A stretch of 40,961 bases of DNA from a virus: positions 1 to 40,961 of IMG/VR virus record IMGVR_UViG_3300009285_000854. One strand, given 5' to 3'. The notes under the pieces are model-generated. The model did no database searches. It worked only from the letters and a program-made list of their open reading frames with translations, and was not told the DNA's origin. The position numbers and the translations under genes were made by a program. This document shows, piece after piece, positions 32,711 to 39,779 of this stretch (the stretch's first letter is position 1; every line of letters starts with the position of its first letter).

Positions 32711-34677
32711 TTCTCGAAGACCTCGGCATAAAAACAATTCCCGGAAAAGTACGTTGGTCAACGCAGTGCCCAAAGTGCAATGATACTCGTCAGCATCATA
32801 AGAACGCACCGTGCCTTACCGTTAATAATGAGCCCGGAAATGTTTGGATAAAATGTCATCATTGCTCATGGAGTGCTAATTTGGGGGCAATGGAGATTTA
32901 TGCTAAGGTACAAGAGAGGTCTAAAATGCCAAAGCAGTTTGCTGAAACCTACTCGAAGGAGATAAGAGCATATTGGGAGAGCAGAGGAATTGACTTAAAG
33001 ATTCCATTAGGAAGAAAGGTTTTTGAATTTTCCATGGGGCAGAAGCCTATACTTGGCTTCCCTACCTACATCAGCCAGACTCTTGTAGATGTGAAGTATC
33101 TTAATATCCGGTGGAAGAAGGGAGATGATTTTACAAAATGGTGGAATCTCAATAAGGAATATGGCACCAGAACGCTTCCGTGGGGACTCGAATACGTCAA
33201 TTTTCCTCCCGAAGAGAAGAAGATACTTACGTGGACAGAAGGGCATGTAGATACTCTTACGTGGATTCAGTGTGATTATAAAAACATTATAAGCGTACCA
33301 TCAGGGGCACCAAGTCTTTTAGCGAAGAATTTTGAAAACGAGTTTGATTATATTCACGATAAGTATGTTCAAAGTGTCATTGCGGACGTTGAATTACATA
33401 TCATTGCCACAGATGGAGATGCTGCAGGGATTAAGTTAAGAAATCACTTAGCGTTGCTTCTTGGCAAAGAGAAGTGCAAGTATGTTAATTATCCTATTGG
33501 GTACAAGGATTCAAACGAAGTTTATATAGGGGTTAATAAAGACGATAAGAAACTTCCGGCACTTGGGAAAGCGGGTGTTGATGAGTGCTATCAGAATCTA
33601 TCATCATTCCCGCTTGCAGGGATCATTAGGCCAATGGATGTCAAGGATGAACTTGAAGTATATGCAAAGGAAGGGTTTACAAAAGGTTTGATGATGGGAA
33701 CCCCAGAGATTGACAGACTCTATACCGAGAAGCCAAAGAGACTGCAGGTGGTTACTGGCTTGCCCGGATCAGGCAAGAGCACGTATGTCAGATGGCACAC
33801 CACGGAACTTATCAGTCATAATGATAAAGCAGATTTGAAGTTTGGGTTATTCACCCCTGAGAACAGACCAGTAAGTAGGGAATATGTAAAGATAGCAGAG
33901 GTTATCACAGGCAAGTATTTCAGGGATGGTTGGGGTAACTCCATGGGAAAACCATTGCGTGACAAGACCATGTGGTACATACAAAAGCATTTCTTTGTCG
34001 TATCACCAGACAGGAGGAACTTTGACACCTTTAATGGCAAGATAAAATCAGATAAGGTGAACACCATGGCATCAATATGCGAGTACCTTGTGTATCTCAA
34101 AAAGACGGAGAACATCTTTGGTTATATCATTGATGCGTGGAACAAGATTGAACATGAGCAGCCGAAGAACATCACTGAAACGGCATATATAAGTTCACAG
34201 CTTGATCATCTCATTGATTTTAATGACTACTATGACCTGCATGGCATAATCGTTGCACACCCCACCAAAATAGAGAAAATAGGGATTAACTACCGGATGC
34301 CGTGCTTGTATGACATCAAAGGGAGTTCAGCATGGAAAGAGAAGAGTGACATAGGTATCATTGTTCACCGGAATATGAACCGTAAGAAGAAGAAAGAGGA
34401 TATTCCCGAGGAGGCAGATGAGGATGATAAGTATTTTGTAGATTCCGAAACACCTACTATTCTCAGAACAGAGAAGATAAGATTTGAAGAAGAAGGGATA
34501 CATGACAGGGTAAAGTTGAAGATGGACTATAAGAAGGGAGGACGTTTTGAACTTGTGGATGACAAGGAAAAGAAAGCACCGGAGCCAATAAGGGGAGCAC
34601 TTAATCCTCCAAAGAACCAAAAGGACGATGATGTGTTCGGAGATAACGGAAAGAATGAGTCGGACCTGCCCTTTTGA
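32707..34677 (+). CDS. T7-like DNA primase-helicase
   Basis: A 656-residue bifunctional replication enzyme. The N-terminal zinc-binding module has CPKC at about 21-24 and CHHC at about 50-53. The TOPRIM primase domain contains TEGHVDTLT near 177-185 (catalytic Glu) and IIATDGDAAGIKL near 232-244 (DxD-like acidic pair). The C-terminal RecA-type helicase has Walker A GLPGSGKST near 350, Walker B-like YIIDAW near 472 and a GIIVAHPTK motif near 512. Size and order match T7 gp4-type proteins, which prime lagging strands and unwind DNA at the fork as a hexamer. The start overlaps the preceding gene (ATGA). All expected motifs seem intact. Confidence 0.93.
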   Translation: MILEDLGIKTIPGKVRWSTQCPKCNDTRQHHKNAPCLTVNNEPGNVWIKCHHCSWSANLGAMEIYAKVQERSKMPKQFAETYSKEIRAYWESRGIDLKIPLGRKVFEFSMGQKPILGFPTYISQTLVDVKYLNIRWKKGDDFTKWWNLNKEYGTRTLPWGLEYVNFPPEEKKILTWTEGHVDTLTWIQCDYKNIISVPSGAPSLLAKNFENEFDYIHDKYVQSVIADVELHIIATDGDAAGIKLRNHLALLLGKEKCKYVNYPIGYKDSNEVYIGVNKDDKKLPALGKAGVDECYQNLSSFPLAGIIRPMDVKDELEVYAKEGFTKGLMMGTPEIDRLYTEKPKRLQVVTGLPGSGKSTYVRWHTTELISHNDKADLKFGLFTPENRPVSREYVKIAEVITGKYFRDGWGNSMGKPLRDKTMWYIQKHFFVVSPDRRNFDTFNGKIKSDKVNTMASICEYLVYLKKTENIFGYIIDAWNKIEHEQPKNITETAYISSQLDHLIDFNDYYDLHGIIVAHPTKIEKIGINYRMPCLYDIKGSSAWKEKSDIGIIVHRNMNRKKKKEDIPEEADEDDKYFVDSETPTILRTEKIRFEEEGIHDRVKLKMDYKKGGRFELVDDKEKKAPEPIRGALNPPKNQKDDDVFGDNGKNESDLPF

Positions 34678-34699
34678 TGTAACTTAAAAACAATTTGAT

Positions 34700-34981
34700 A
34701 TGATAATTTTAGGAACAGTAGTGCTTATTAAGCCGGACAAATTGCCGGAGAGAACACCATCAGGACAACTCATCATCCCAAAAAACTCTGTGGAAATGTT
34801 GCCTGAGTGGGGTACAATAACAGATTTGGGTAGTGAGTGCAGGGTATTCAAGAAGGGGGAGCACGTTTACTTTCCACGCAAGAGTGCATCGCTGATGGTG
34901 ATTGATGGCACTGATCATTTTCTGGTCAATGAGCACAGGTTATTCTTTGGAAGGGACAAAACTAAAAACAAGAAGATATGA
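34700..34981 (+). CDS. GroES-like co-chaperonin
   Basis: A 93-residue protein with the Cpn10 layout: N-terminal strand VVLIKPDKLPERTPSGQLII (mobile-loop region following), a WGTITDLGSECRVFKKGEHV block where GroES has GxVVAVGxG and VKVGDxV, and a C-terminal LVNEHRLFF close to the usual ExDILA-type end. Phage co-chaperonins (T4 gp31 type) replace host GroES to fold large capsid proteins. Here the gene is in the replication operon, between primase-helicase and unknown proteins, rather than in the head module. Its mobile loop is shorter than in bacterial GroES. No GroEL gene is visible. Confidence 0.75.
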   Translation: MIILGTVVLIKPDKLPERTPSGQLIIPKNSVEMLPEWGTITDLGSECRVFKKGEHVYFPRKSASLMVIDGTDHFLVNEHRLFFGRDKTKNKKI

Positions 34982-35406
34982 GCAATGTTAATGATTATGC
35001 GTTTGCGAATAAATTGCAAGTGTTTAAGCAGAAGATACTCGACCCTCAGAAGGAGAAAGTAGCCAAGGCCGAAGCCATCATGCACGATGACACCTATAAA
35101 TGGGAAAGCGAAGACAAAAAGAAAGCAGGACAGGCACAGTACGATGCTTACAAGGCATGGCTGGCGGTGTACCAAACGCACTATGATGAGGGAATGAAAC
35201 TATGTGCACAGCACGAGAGGCTTGTCAATAATTTAGCGAAACTATATGCGAAATGGTACAGCGACATCAGCAATGAAGGTCGCCAGGAAGTTGAGTTGAT
35301 GAGCATCCAAGCCGATTGGATCAACGAAATCTTCACAGAGATATACAAAGAGTTACAGCCATTGAAGCTGGACATCAAACCTCCGCAACCATTAAACATG
35401 AAATAG
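34978..35406 (+). CDS. Helical hypothetical protein
   Basis: A 142-residue, almost entirely helical protein whose start overlaps the previous stop (ATGA). It contains coiled-coil-like stretches (KQKILDPQKEKVAKAEAIM; QWKSEDKKK-type Lys/Glu repeats; YAKWYSDISNEGRQEVEL) and a short C-terminal proline segment (LDIKPPQPLNMK). No catalytic motif is evident and no family recognised. A role as a structural or regulatory partner of the replication proteins is possible from location only. Confidence 0.5.
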   Translation: MSNVNDYAFANKLQVFKQKILDPQKEKVAKAEAIMHDDTYKWESEDKKKAGQAQYDAYKAWLAVYQTHYDEGMKLCAQHERLVNNLAKLYAKWYSDISNEGRQEVELMSIQADWINEIFTEIYKELQPLKLDIKPPQPLNMK

Positions 35407-35408
35407 CC

Positions 35409-35804
35409 ATGGATAGAGTAGAAGTAAAACAGGAAGTAATTGATTTTATTGAATCGTCAGGGAGCCTTATTGCAGAAGGGGGAAATGAGTATATGTGCTT
35501 ACCTTTCTGGTACAAAAAAGTAGAGGGATGTATTGTTGAAGTTTATCATCTTGATCAACTCCCTCCCGATTTGAAACACATGCTAAAAGATGAAGAAGAA
35601 ATGCCAGACCTTATTCCTCCGTTTAAAGGAGAGAGGGGAGACTTTCATTGGAAAGATAATGATGTTGTCTGGATTCCTGATGCGAAGGGAATGTTTTTAC
35701 TACTGCCTGACAAATGTATTGACGATCACGGAAGAAAAACTGAGTTGGGAGAGGATAACTTAAAGGCAGCAGAGAAAAGAAGGAAAGAACTCTGGGGACA
35801 ATAA
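35409..35804 (+). CDS. Hypothetical protein
   Basis: A 131-residue acidic protein. The longer frame from 35316 would overlap the preceding gene by 91 nt in another frame. The ATG at 35409, 2 nt after the preceding stop (TAGCC then ATG), is the sensible start. The middle has WKDNDVVWIPDAKGMFLLLP, probably beta strands, and a helical charged C-terminus (GEDNLKAAEKRRKELWGQ). Not recognised. Confidence 0.5.
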   Translation: MDRVEVKQEVIDFIESSGSLIAEGGNEYMCLPFWYKKVEGCIVEVYHLDQLPPDLKHMLKDEEEMPDLIPPFKGERGDFHWKDNDVVWIPDAKGMFLLLPDKCIDDHGRKTELGEDNLKAAEKRRKELWGQ

Positions 35805-35817
35805 AAGAAATATAACG

Positions 35818-35931
35818 ATGAGTGGCATTAGTTTAGAACAATATATTCATGTAGCCTTATTAATTGAGAAGGGAAAACTCAAAAGGGCTAAAAAGAAACT
35901 TGAAAAATACATCAGAAAAAATGAGAAGTGA
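35818..35931 (+). CDS. 37-residue basic helical ORF
   Basis: An ATG at 35818, preceded by aaagaaatataacg, opens a 37-codon frame: N-terminal SLEQYIHVALLIEKGKLK followed by a Lys-rich helix (RAKKKLEKYIRKNEK). It fills the gap between the previous gene and the exonuclease and overlaps the exonuclease start by 11 nt (ATG 35921), suggesting translational coupling. Function unknown; it may be a small DNA/RNA-binding peptide. Confidence 0.5.
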   Translation: MSGISLEQYIHVALLIEKGKLKRAKKKLEKYIRKNEK

Positions 35932-37027
35932 TTTGATTATTACCAGGATACCAGAACATTCCGAAGAATGGTATCGGTTTCGTAAAAATGGAATTGGCGG
36001 CTCTGAAGTAGGGAATCTGCTTTTACCTAATCCTGACTATGATTCTGCAATATGGATATTCCATGAAAAAGTAGGGACTATTGATACCCGCAAGAACGAT
36101 AACGAGTCTATGTTTTGGGGAAGAGAACTCGAAGATCAGATTGCAGATAAATGGCGTTATTGGGACGGAACGCAAGAGGGTTATATTCAGAACTATAAGG
36201 ATAAAAAGATCATAAGGGAATGCAGGAGTGTTAATGGGTATGTGGTAAATCCAAAATATCCATGGCTATTTGCATCTCTTGACAGGGTAATGAATATCAC
36301 AGGGGGAAGAAACTTACTTACAGGCGATCCTCTGACCACAGAAGCCGTATTGGAATGCAAGGCAATGAACCAATGGGTTGCCCAAAAATGGGAGGACGGA
36401 ATGCCCATTTATTACCTCATGCAGATACATCAGTACATGGCGATCATTGAATCTGACTATGCCGAAATTTGTATTCTGGAAAATGGCAATAGGCTAAGAG
36501 TAGAGAAAATACAGCGTGATGATGGACTCTGTGAGAAAATCATTGAAATAACCAAGGGATTTTGGTACAACCGGGTGTTACCCGCTAAAGAGGCATTTGC
36601 CAAAAGACAGGAAGCTGAGAGAGCGGGTAATCTATCTGAAGTGGAAAAACAGGATGCTATCATTCAGAAGCATGAACCGGATCCCGATAAGACGAAATCC
36701 TATCAGGAGTTTCTTAATAAGAGGTATCTACAGGAAAGGGAGACAATTGAGGGAACGATGGAAGCGTATGGATTATGTAAGCAGGACAAAATGCTTCTAA
36801 AGGTGAAGAATGTTATTGAGGAGGAGCGCACAGGCATTGCCAATACTTTAATCAAACAACTTACTTTAAGCGGAGCAGAAGCCATAGACTTTGGTCGTCT
36901 CGGAAGCTATTCGTGGAGCGAAAGGAAAGGATCAAAGAACAGAGTTGCTTCAAATAAGATCAAGGAATCGCCCTCTGAAGAAAGAGTTCTGGAAGAGTTT
37001 GATAAAATAAATTTGGATTGGGAATAA
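35921..37027 (+). CDS. YqaJ-type (lambda-exonuclease-like) recombination nuclease
   Basis: A 368-residue protein from ATG 35921. An earlier in-frame start would overlap the 37-residue ORF more deeply. The core shows W17 and R21, GIGGSEVGNLL at 24-34, a SLDR acid block and an ECK triad (145-147) inside AVLECKAMNQW, the D...ExK arrangement of the PD-(D/E)XK YqaJ family. These 5'-3' exonucleases resect double-strand ends for strand annealing. The C-terminal half is helical (residues 200-330) and ends in a basic stretch. No single-strand annealing protein is seen beside it. Its 3' end contains the -33 box of the promoter for the following homing gene. Confidence 0.85.
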   Translation: MRSDLIITRIPEHSEEWYRFRKNGIGGSEVGNLLLPNPDYDSAIWIFHEKVGTIDTRKNDNESMFWGRELEDQIADKWRYWDGTQEGYIQNYKDKKIIRECRSVNGYVVNPKYPWLFASLDRVMNITGGRNLLTGDPLTTEAVLECKAMNQWVAQKWEDGMPIYYLMQIHQYMAIIESDYAEICILENGNRLRVEKIQRDDGLCEKIIEITKGFWYNRVLPAKEAFAKRQEAERAGNLSEVEKQDAIIQKHEPDPDKTKSYQEFLNKRYLQERETIEGTMEAYGLCKQDKMLLKVKNVIEEERTGIANTLIKQLTLSGAEAIDFGRLGSYSWSERKGSKNRVASNKIKESPSEERVLEEFDKINLDWE

Positions 37028-37043
37028 AATTAGCATATCTTTA
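37012..37043 (+). promoter_or_regulatory. Promoter for HNH endonuclease leader D
   Basis: A perfect TTTG at 37012-37015 is separated by exactly 20 nt from TATCTTTA at 37036-37043, a one-base variant of TAnnTTTG. The -33 box lies in the last codons of the exonuclease gene. The predicted start is about 37047-37048, the first base of the pseudoknot strand GCTTTAATCA. Confidence 0.72.
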
Positions 37044-37047
37044 CTAC

Positions 37048-37178
37048 GCTTTAATCACGGTATCTGAATAATGGAAATTTTAAGTAAAAATACTGCATCC
37101 CTGGTTTCGTCTAATTCTGTCGTTTCGACACAGATGCCGATGATTAAAGCAGCCGGGGATGCTCCATTATTTCCACCC
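37048..37178 (+). promoter_or_regulatory. Structured pseudoknotted leader D upstream of HNH gene
   Basis: Four helices can be read: (a) GCTTTAATCA 37048-37057 with TGATTAAAGC 37141-37150, 10 perfect pairs; (b) AATAATGG 37067-37074 with CCATTATT 37164-37171, ending 7 nt before the ATG at 37179; (c) GCATCCCTGG 37095-37104 with CCGGGGATGC 37153-37162, 10 pairs with one wobble; (d) hairpin TGTCG 37118-37122 with CGACA 37126-37130 around TTT. Order a b c d d' a' c' b', so a-a' crosses b and c as a pseudoknot. Only 2 nt separate a' from c'. The element at 38428 has the same order with unrelated bases. Helix b places the start region in a duplex, suggesting translational control. An in-frame ATG (37071) lies in strand b. 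Confidence 0.65.
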
Positions 37179-37865
37179 ATGAAAATGATTCACGATTTAG
37201 GAAGACAATTTACAACAGAGAATAGTAAGCAAAAAAAGCACCTTGCCATTTATGAATGCCCTATTTGTAAGCAACCTTTCAGAGCATGTGTAAGTGCAAT
37301 AAGCCGGGGGTATATAAAATCATGCCATTGTGAAAACGCAAGATTATTTTTAGAACGAAGTATAAAGCATGGGTTAGTCAAACATCCTCTTTATGGTGTG
37401 TTTAAGGCTATGCAACAACGGTGTTTGAATCCTAAAGATAAAGCATATCCAGAATGGGGGGGCAGGGGAATAACTATTTGTGATGAATGGAAAAATAATT
37501 TTGTTTCATTTTATAATTGGGCAATAGTAAATGGGTATAAAAAAGGATTATTGCTTGACAGAGAAAATAATGACAAGGGTTATTACCCAAGTAATTGCAG
37601 GTGGATTACATCAAACATCAGTAATGAGAACACCCGGCTACTAAGAAAGACAAATACAACAGGATATAGGGGTATTTCTTATATTAAAACAGGAGAAAGA
37701 ATAAAACGATGGGTTGCTGAGATTCATTATAATGGGGAAAAATACCGTTTAGGATATCACTTAACCCCCGAACAGGCAGCCCGAGCCTACAATGATTTTG
37801 TTATCGCACATGGAACGGAACATCCATTGAATATTATAAGAGATGGATCAGGAACGAGCCGTTAA
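37179..37865 (+). CDS. HNH homing endonuclease with AP2 DNA-binding domain
   Basis: A 228-residue protein from ATG 37179; an in-frame ATG at 37071 would add 36 residues translated from the leader. The N-terminal zinc-ribbon-like segment has CPICKQPF and a later SCHC. The HNH core follows: YGVFKAMQQRCLNPKD, then WGGRGITICDEW, NFVSFYNWAI, LLLDRENNDKGYYPSNCRW. The C-terminal 60 residues are an AP2/ERF-like domain (TGYRGISYIKTGERIKRWVA, then GYHLTPEQAARAYNDFVIAH), which in these phage endonucleases gives DNA specificity. It has inserted between the exonuclease and a small gene whose start it overlaps by 23 nt. It has its own promoter and structured leader. Confidence 0.88.
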   Translation: MKMIHDLGRQFTTENSKQKKHLAIYECPICKQPFRACVSAISRGYIKSCHCENARLFLERSIKHGLVKHPLYGVFKAMQQRCLNPKDKAYPEWGGRGITICDEWKNNFVSFYNWAIVNGYKKGLLLDRENNDKGYYPSNCRWITSNISNENTRLLRKTNTTGYRGISYIKTGERIKRWVAEIHYNGEKYRLGYHLTPEQAARAYNDFVIAHGTEHPLNIIRDGSGTSR

Positions 37866-38226
37866 GAGGGCATTGTATTGGATGAAGAAGGAGGGGTTGA
37901 TTACTCCATGGAGACAGGACAGGGCAGAGGAGTACATCAGGGAGTTAGTGTCAATATCGTTCTGTGAAGGGACAAAGCACTATGGGCACGCAACGGGAAA
38001 GAAGATCATACAGTGTGATCTTGGAGGGATCGAGATAGCGGAATTTGAGAATCAACTTGTGGCTGCAAAGGCAGTAGGATACACATCAAGAGCGATACTG
38101 AGATCATTGAAATCAGGAAAGAAAACAAGGGCAGGACACATTTGGAAATACAAAGAAGATGAAGATACTTGTAGAAGCAACATGGGAGAAGGACGGAGAG
38201 TTAAAGGACGGAGAACCGATGTATGA
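37843..38226 (+). CDS. Small protein with NUMOD1/IENR-like helix-turn-helix
   Basis: A 127-residue protein starting in the 3' end of the HNH gene. Residues 2-60 are helical (AVKRALYWMKKEGLITPWRQ). Residues about 62-100 (IEIAEFENQLVAAKAVGYTS then AILRSLKSGKKTRAGHIW) match the NUMOD1-like pattern of a helix-turn-helix followed by a GGYxWKY-like strand, found in homing endonucleases and some phage regulators. There is no nuclease domain. Its end overlaps the next gene by 68 nt in another frame. It could be a regulator or a remnant of a homing protein. Confidence 0.55.
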   Translation: MDQERAVKRALYWMKKEGLITPWRQDRAEEYIRELVSISFCEGTKHYGHATGKKIIQCDLGGIEIAEFENQLVAAKAVGYTSRAILRSLKSGKKTRAGHIWKYKEDEDTCRSNMGEGRRVKGRRTDV

Positions 38227-38404
38227 GAAGGGTGAATACTGGCTTCATTATTGGGGATTGGACTACAAGGTGTTTGATGTGGATGCAGAAAGGATAGCAG
38301 CAGTGAACTACACCATAGCAGTATGTGAGCACGTTAAGACAGGGCAAATTGAGACCTTTTTGCCGGGTCAGATAAAAATTATAGGTCGAAGTATAGCAAA
38401 GTAA
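38159..38404 (+). CDS. Small hypothetical protein
   Basis: An 81-residue protein starting with MKILVEATWEKDGELKDGEP, overlapping the preceding gene by 68 nt. The content alternates beta strands (YWLHYWGLDYKVFDVD, then AAVNYTIAVCEHVKTGQIE) and ends with a basic KIIGRSIAK. No motif recognised. It lies directly upstream of the next homing gene's promoter. An out-of-frame overlap of this length is unusual in this compact genome, but both frames look coding. Confidence 0.45.
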   Translation: MKILVEATWEKDGELKDGEPMYEKGEYWLHYWGLDYKVFDVDAERIAAVNYTIAVCEHVKTGQIETFLPGQIKIIGRSIAK

Positions 38405-38415
38405 TCATAATTTCT

Positions 38416-38423
38416 TATATTTG
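38416..38423 (+). promoter_or_regulatory. Promoter -7 box TATATTTG for GIY-YIG leader C
   Basis: Perfect TAnnTTTG match, 12 nt after the previous stop. The -33 region is not recognisable. Transcription is predicted to start 3-5 nt downstream, at or near GCTTTACTACTC (38428), the first strand of the pseudoknot. This is the same relation as at 37036-37048. Confidence 0.62.
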
Positions 38424-38427
38424 TAGT

Positions 38428-38548
38428 GCTTTACTACTCATTCATGTTAAAAGAAACTGAAATATTAACACCCCGTGCGAAAGTGTATTCCCTCCAATCA
38501 CATGGATCGAGTAGTAAGCCGCTTTCAATCGGGGTTTTTATACTTAAC
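38428..38548 (+). promoter_or_regulatory. Structured pseudoknotted leader C upstream of GIY-YIG gene
   Basis: (a) GCTTTACTACTC 38428-38439 with GAGTAGTAAGC 38509-38519, 11 pairs and one bulged T; (b) TTCATGTTAA 38441-38450 with TTAACATGAA 38544-38553, 10 perfect pairs that include the ATG at 38549; (c) CCCCG 38471-38475 with CGGGG 38530-38534 and GAAAG 38479-38483 with CTTTC 38522-38526, separated by a 3x3 internal loop and followed by TTTTT (38535-38539); (d) small hairpin TCCA 38493-38496 with TGGA 38503-38506. The order is the same as in leader D and a'-c' are again separated by 2 nt. Helix c with its T tract could act as a terminator, and helix b buries the start codon. An in-frame ATG (38444) lies in strand b. 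Confidence 0.65.
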
Positions 38549-39358
38549 ATGAAAGCAACCACTGGCATTTACATGATTCAATCTATAAGTAATCTTCAAA
38601 GATGCTATATTGGAAGTTCAGTCCATATAGAGCAAAGAAAAAACATACATATCAAAGACCTTAGATTACAAAAACATCATTCTTTTTTATTGCAAGATCA
38701 TTACAATAAATATGGAGAAGATGACTTGTGTTTTTCTACGCTAATTGGTTGTGATAGGATTGATTTACTTAGGAACGAACAATTTTTTATAGATTTATAT
38801 AATCCTTATTTTAATATCTCTAAGATTGCGGGAAGCCCTCTTGGCTGTAAGCATTCAGTAGAATCACGTAGAAAGCAGAGTTTACGAAATAAGGGCTTGC
38901 ATATATCTCCGCATACCGAATTTAAAAAGGGGCATATACCTTGGGGAAAAGGGAAGCCATTAACCCCAGAATTTAAAAAGAAAATTAGTGAATCTTGGAA
39001 TAATAATAAAAAACAAAGATGTGAGAATATCAGCAAGGCAAAAATGGGACAGCAAAGCTTTTTAGGGAAGACACATTCAAATGAAGCAAAGTTAAAAATG
39101 AGTCTTGCTAAAAAAGGAAAAGTCATGTCTCTTGAAGTAAGGAAAAAGATGTCTTTGGCTAAGATAGGAAATAAAAATTCAGTAGGGAGGAAGTGGTCAG
39201 AAGAAAAAAGAGAAGCAATGCGCCTATGCAAAACAGGGAATAAGGATAGGTTAGGGAAATTGCATACATCCGAGACAAAATTAAAAATGCATTTGTCTCA
39301 AATAAAACGTCATGCAGAAAAAAAGTTGAGGATAATAGGTAAACAGATAAAAGAATGA
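38549..39358 (+). CDS. GIY-YIG homing endonuclease with NUMOD3 repeats
   Basis: A 269-residue protein from ATG 38549; the longer frame from 38426 would translate the whole structured leader. Nuclease domain: GIYMIQS at 6-12, CYIGSS, Arg in EQRKNIH, KYG and Glu in LRNEQFFIDLYNPYFN. NUMOD3-type repeats fill the rest (KKISESWNNNKK, AKLKMSLAKKGK, VRKKMSLAKIGN, TKLKMHLSQIK). It is more divergent from the three other GIY-YIG copies in this window than they are from one another. The stop overlaps the start of the resolvase gene (ATGA), showing a clean insertion between an 81-residue gene and the resolvase. Confidence 0.9.
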   Translation: MKATTGIYMIQSISNLQRCYIGSSVHIEQRKNIHIKDLRLQKHHSFLLQDHYNKYGEDDLCFSTLIGCDRIDLLRNEQFFIDLYNPYFNISKIAGSPLGCKHSVESRRKQSLRNKGLHISPHTEFKKGHIPWGKGKPLTPEFKKKISESWNNNKKQRCENISKAKMGQQSFLGKTHSNEAKLKMSLAKKGKVMSLEVRKKMSLAKIGNKNSVGRKWSEEKREAMRLCKTGNKDRLGKLHTSETKLKMHLSQIKRHAEKKLRIIGKQIKE

Positions 39359-39771
39359 CAATAGAATTAATGATGCTTGGTGAGCCCAATGCTCAGATGC
39401 GGCACAGGAGTTTCAAGAGAGGTAAGTTCTCAGGCACCTATGACCCATCAAGTGATAAGAAAAATGACTTTTTATCGGTGATACAGCAGAAAGCACCAAA
39501 GGAGCCGTTAGAAGGACCCATAGGCATAACCATAATATTCTATTTCGGCAGACCAAAGAGTCATTATGGTAGTGGCGCAAAGAGTTCCATGCTCAGAGAT
39601 AACGCACCGGAGTTTCACACCTGCAAGAAAGATTTGGATAACTGTGTAAAATTCGCAACCGATTCTATGAATCACATATTTTACAAAGACGACTCACAGA
39701 TATGCAGGTTATTCTCAGAGAAGCTATATTCAGAGTCACCAAGAACGTATATTTTAATTCAAACTTTATAA
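39355..39771 (+). CDS. RusA-like Holliday junction resolvase
   Basis: A 138-residue protein. DLDNCVKFATDSMNHIFYKD followed by DSQICRL matches the RusA pattern DxDN-x-x-K-x-x-x-D-x-x-N-x-x-x-x-x-D-D-x-Q, the acidic active site for metal-dependent cleavage of four-way junctions. The N-terminal part (GEPNAQMRHRSFKRG) is the usual PPSxN-like region of the family. RusA-type enzymes resolve recombination intermediates. The gene belongs with the YqaJ nuclease and ssDNA-binding protein of this operon, and is separated from them by homing genes. Confidence 0.82.
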   Translation: MTIELMMLGEPNAQMRHRSFKRGKFSGTYDPSSDKKNDFLSVIQQKAPKEPLEGPIGITIIFYFGRPKSHYGSGAKSSMLRDNAPEFHTCKKDLDNCVKFATDSMNHIFYKDDSQICRLFSEKLYSESPRTYILIQTL

Positions 39772-39779
39772 CTAAAACT

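Noticed and set aside
37048-37178. HDV-like self-cleaving ribozyme
   Set aside because: The crossing order of helices is similar, but the long linker between the first two strands, lack of a P4 and no recognisable catalytic cytosine argue against it; left only as a test in the finding.
38426-38548. GTG start at 38426 for the GIY-YIG gene
   Set aside because: It would begin 3 nt after the promoter -7 box and translate the entire structured leader; the ATG at 38549 gives the normal family N-terminus.
31380-39358. Group I introns housing the endonuclease genes
   Set aside because: Flanking genes are complete and not interrupted, and no P3-P8 core or conserved intron pairings were recognised; the genes appear free-standing.
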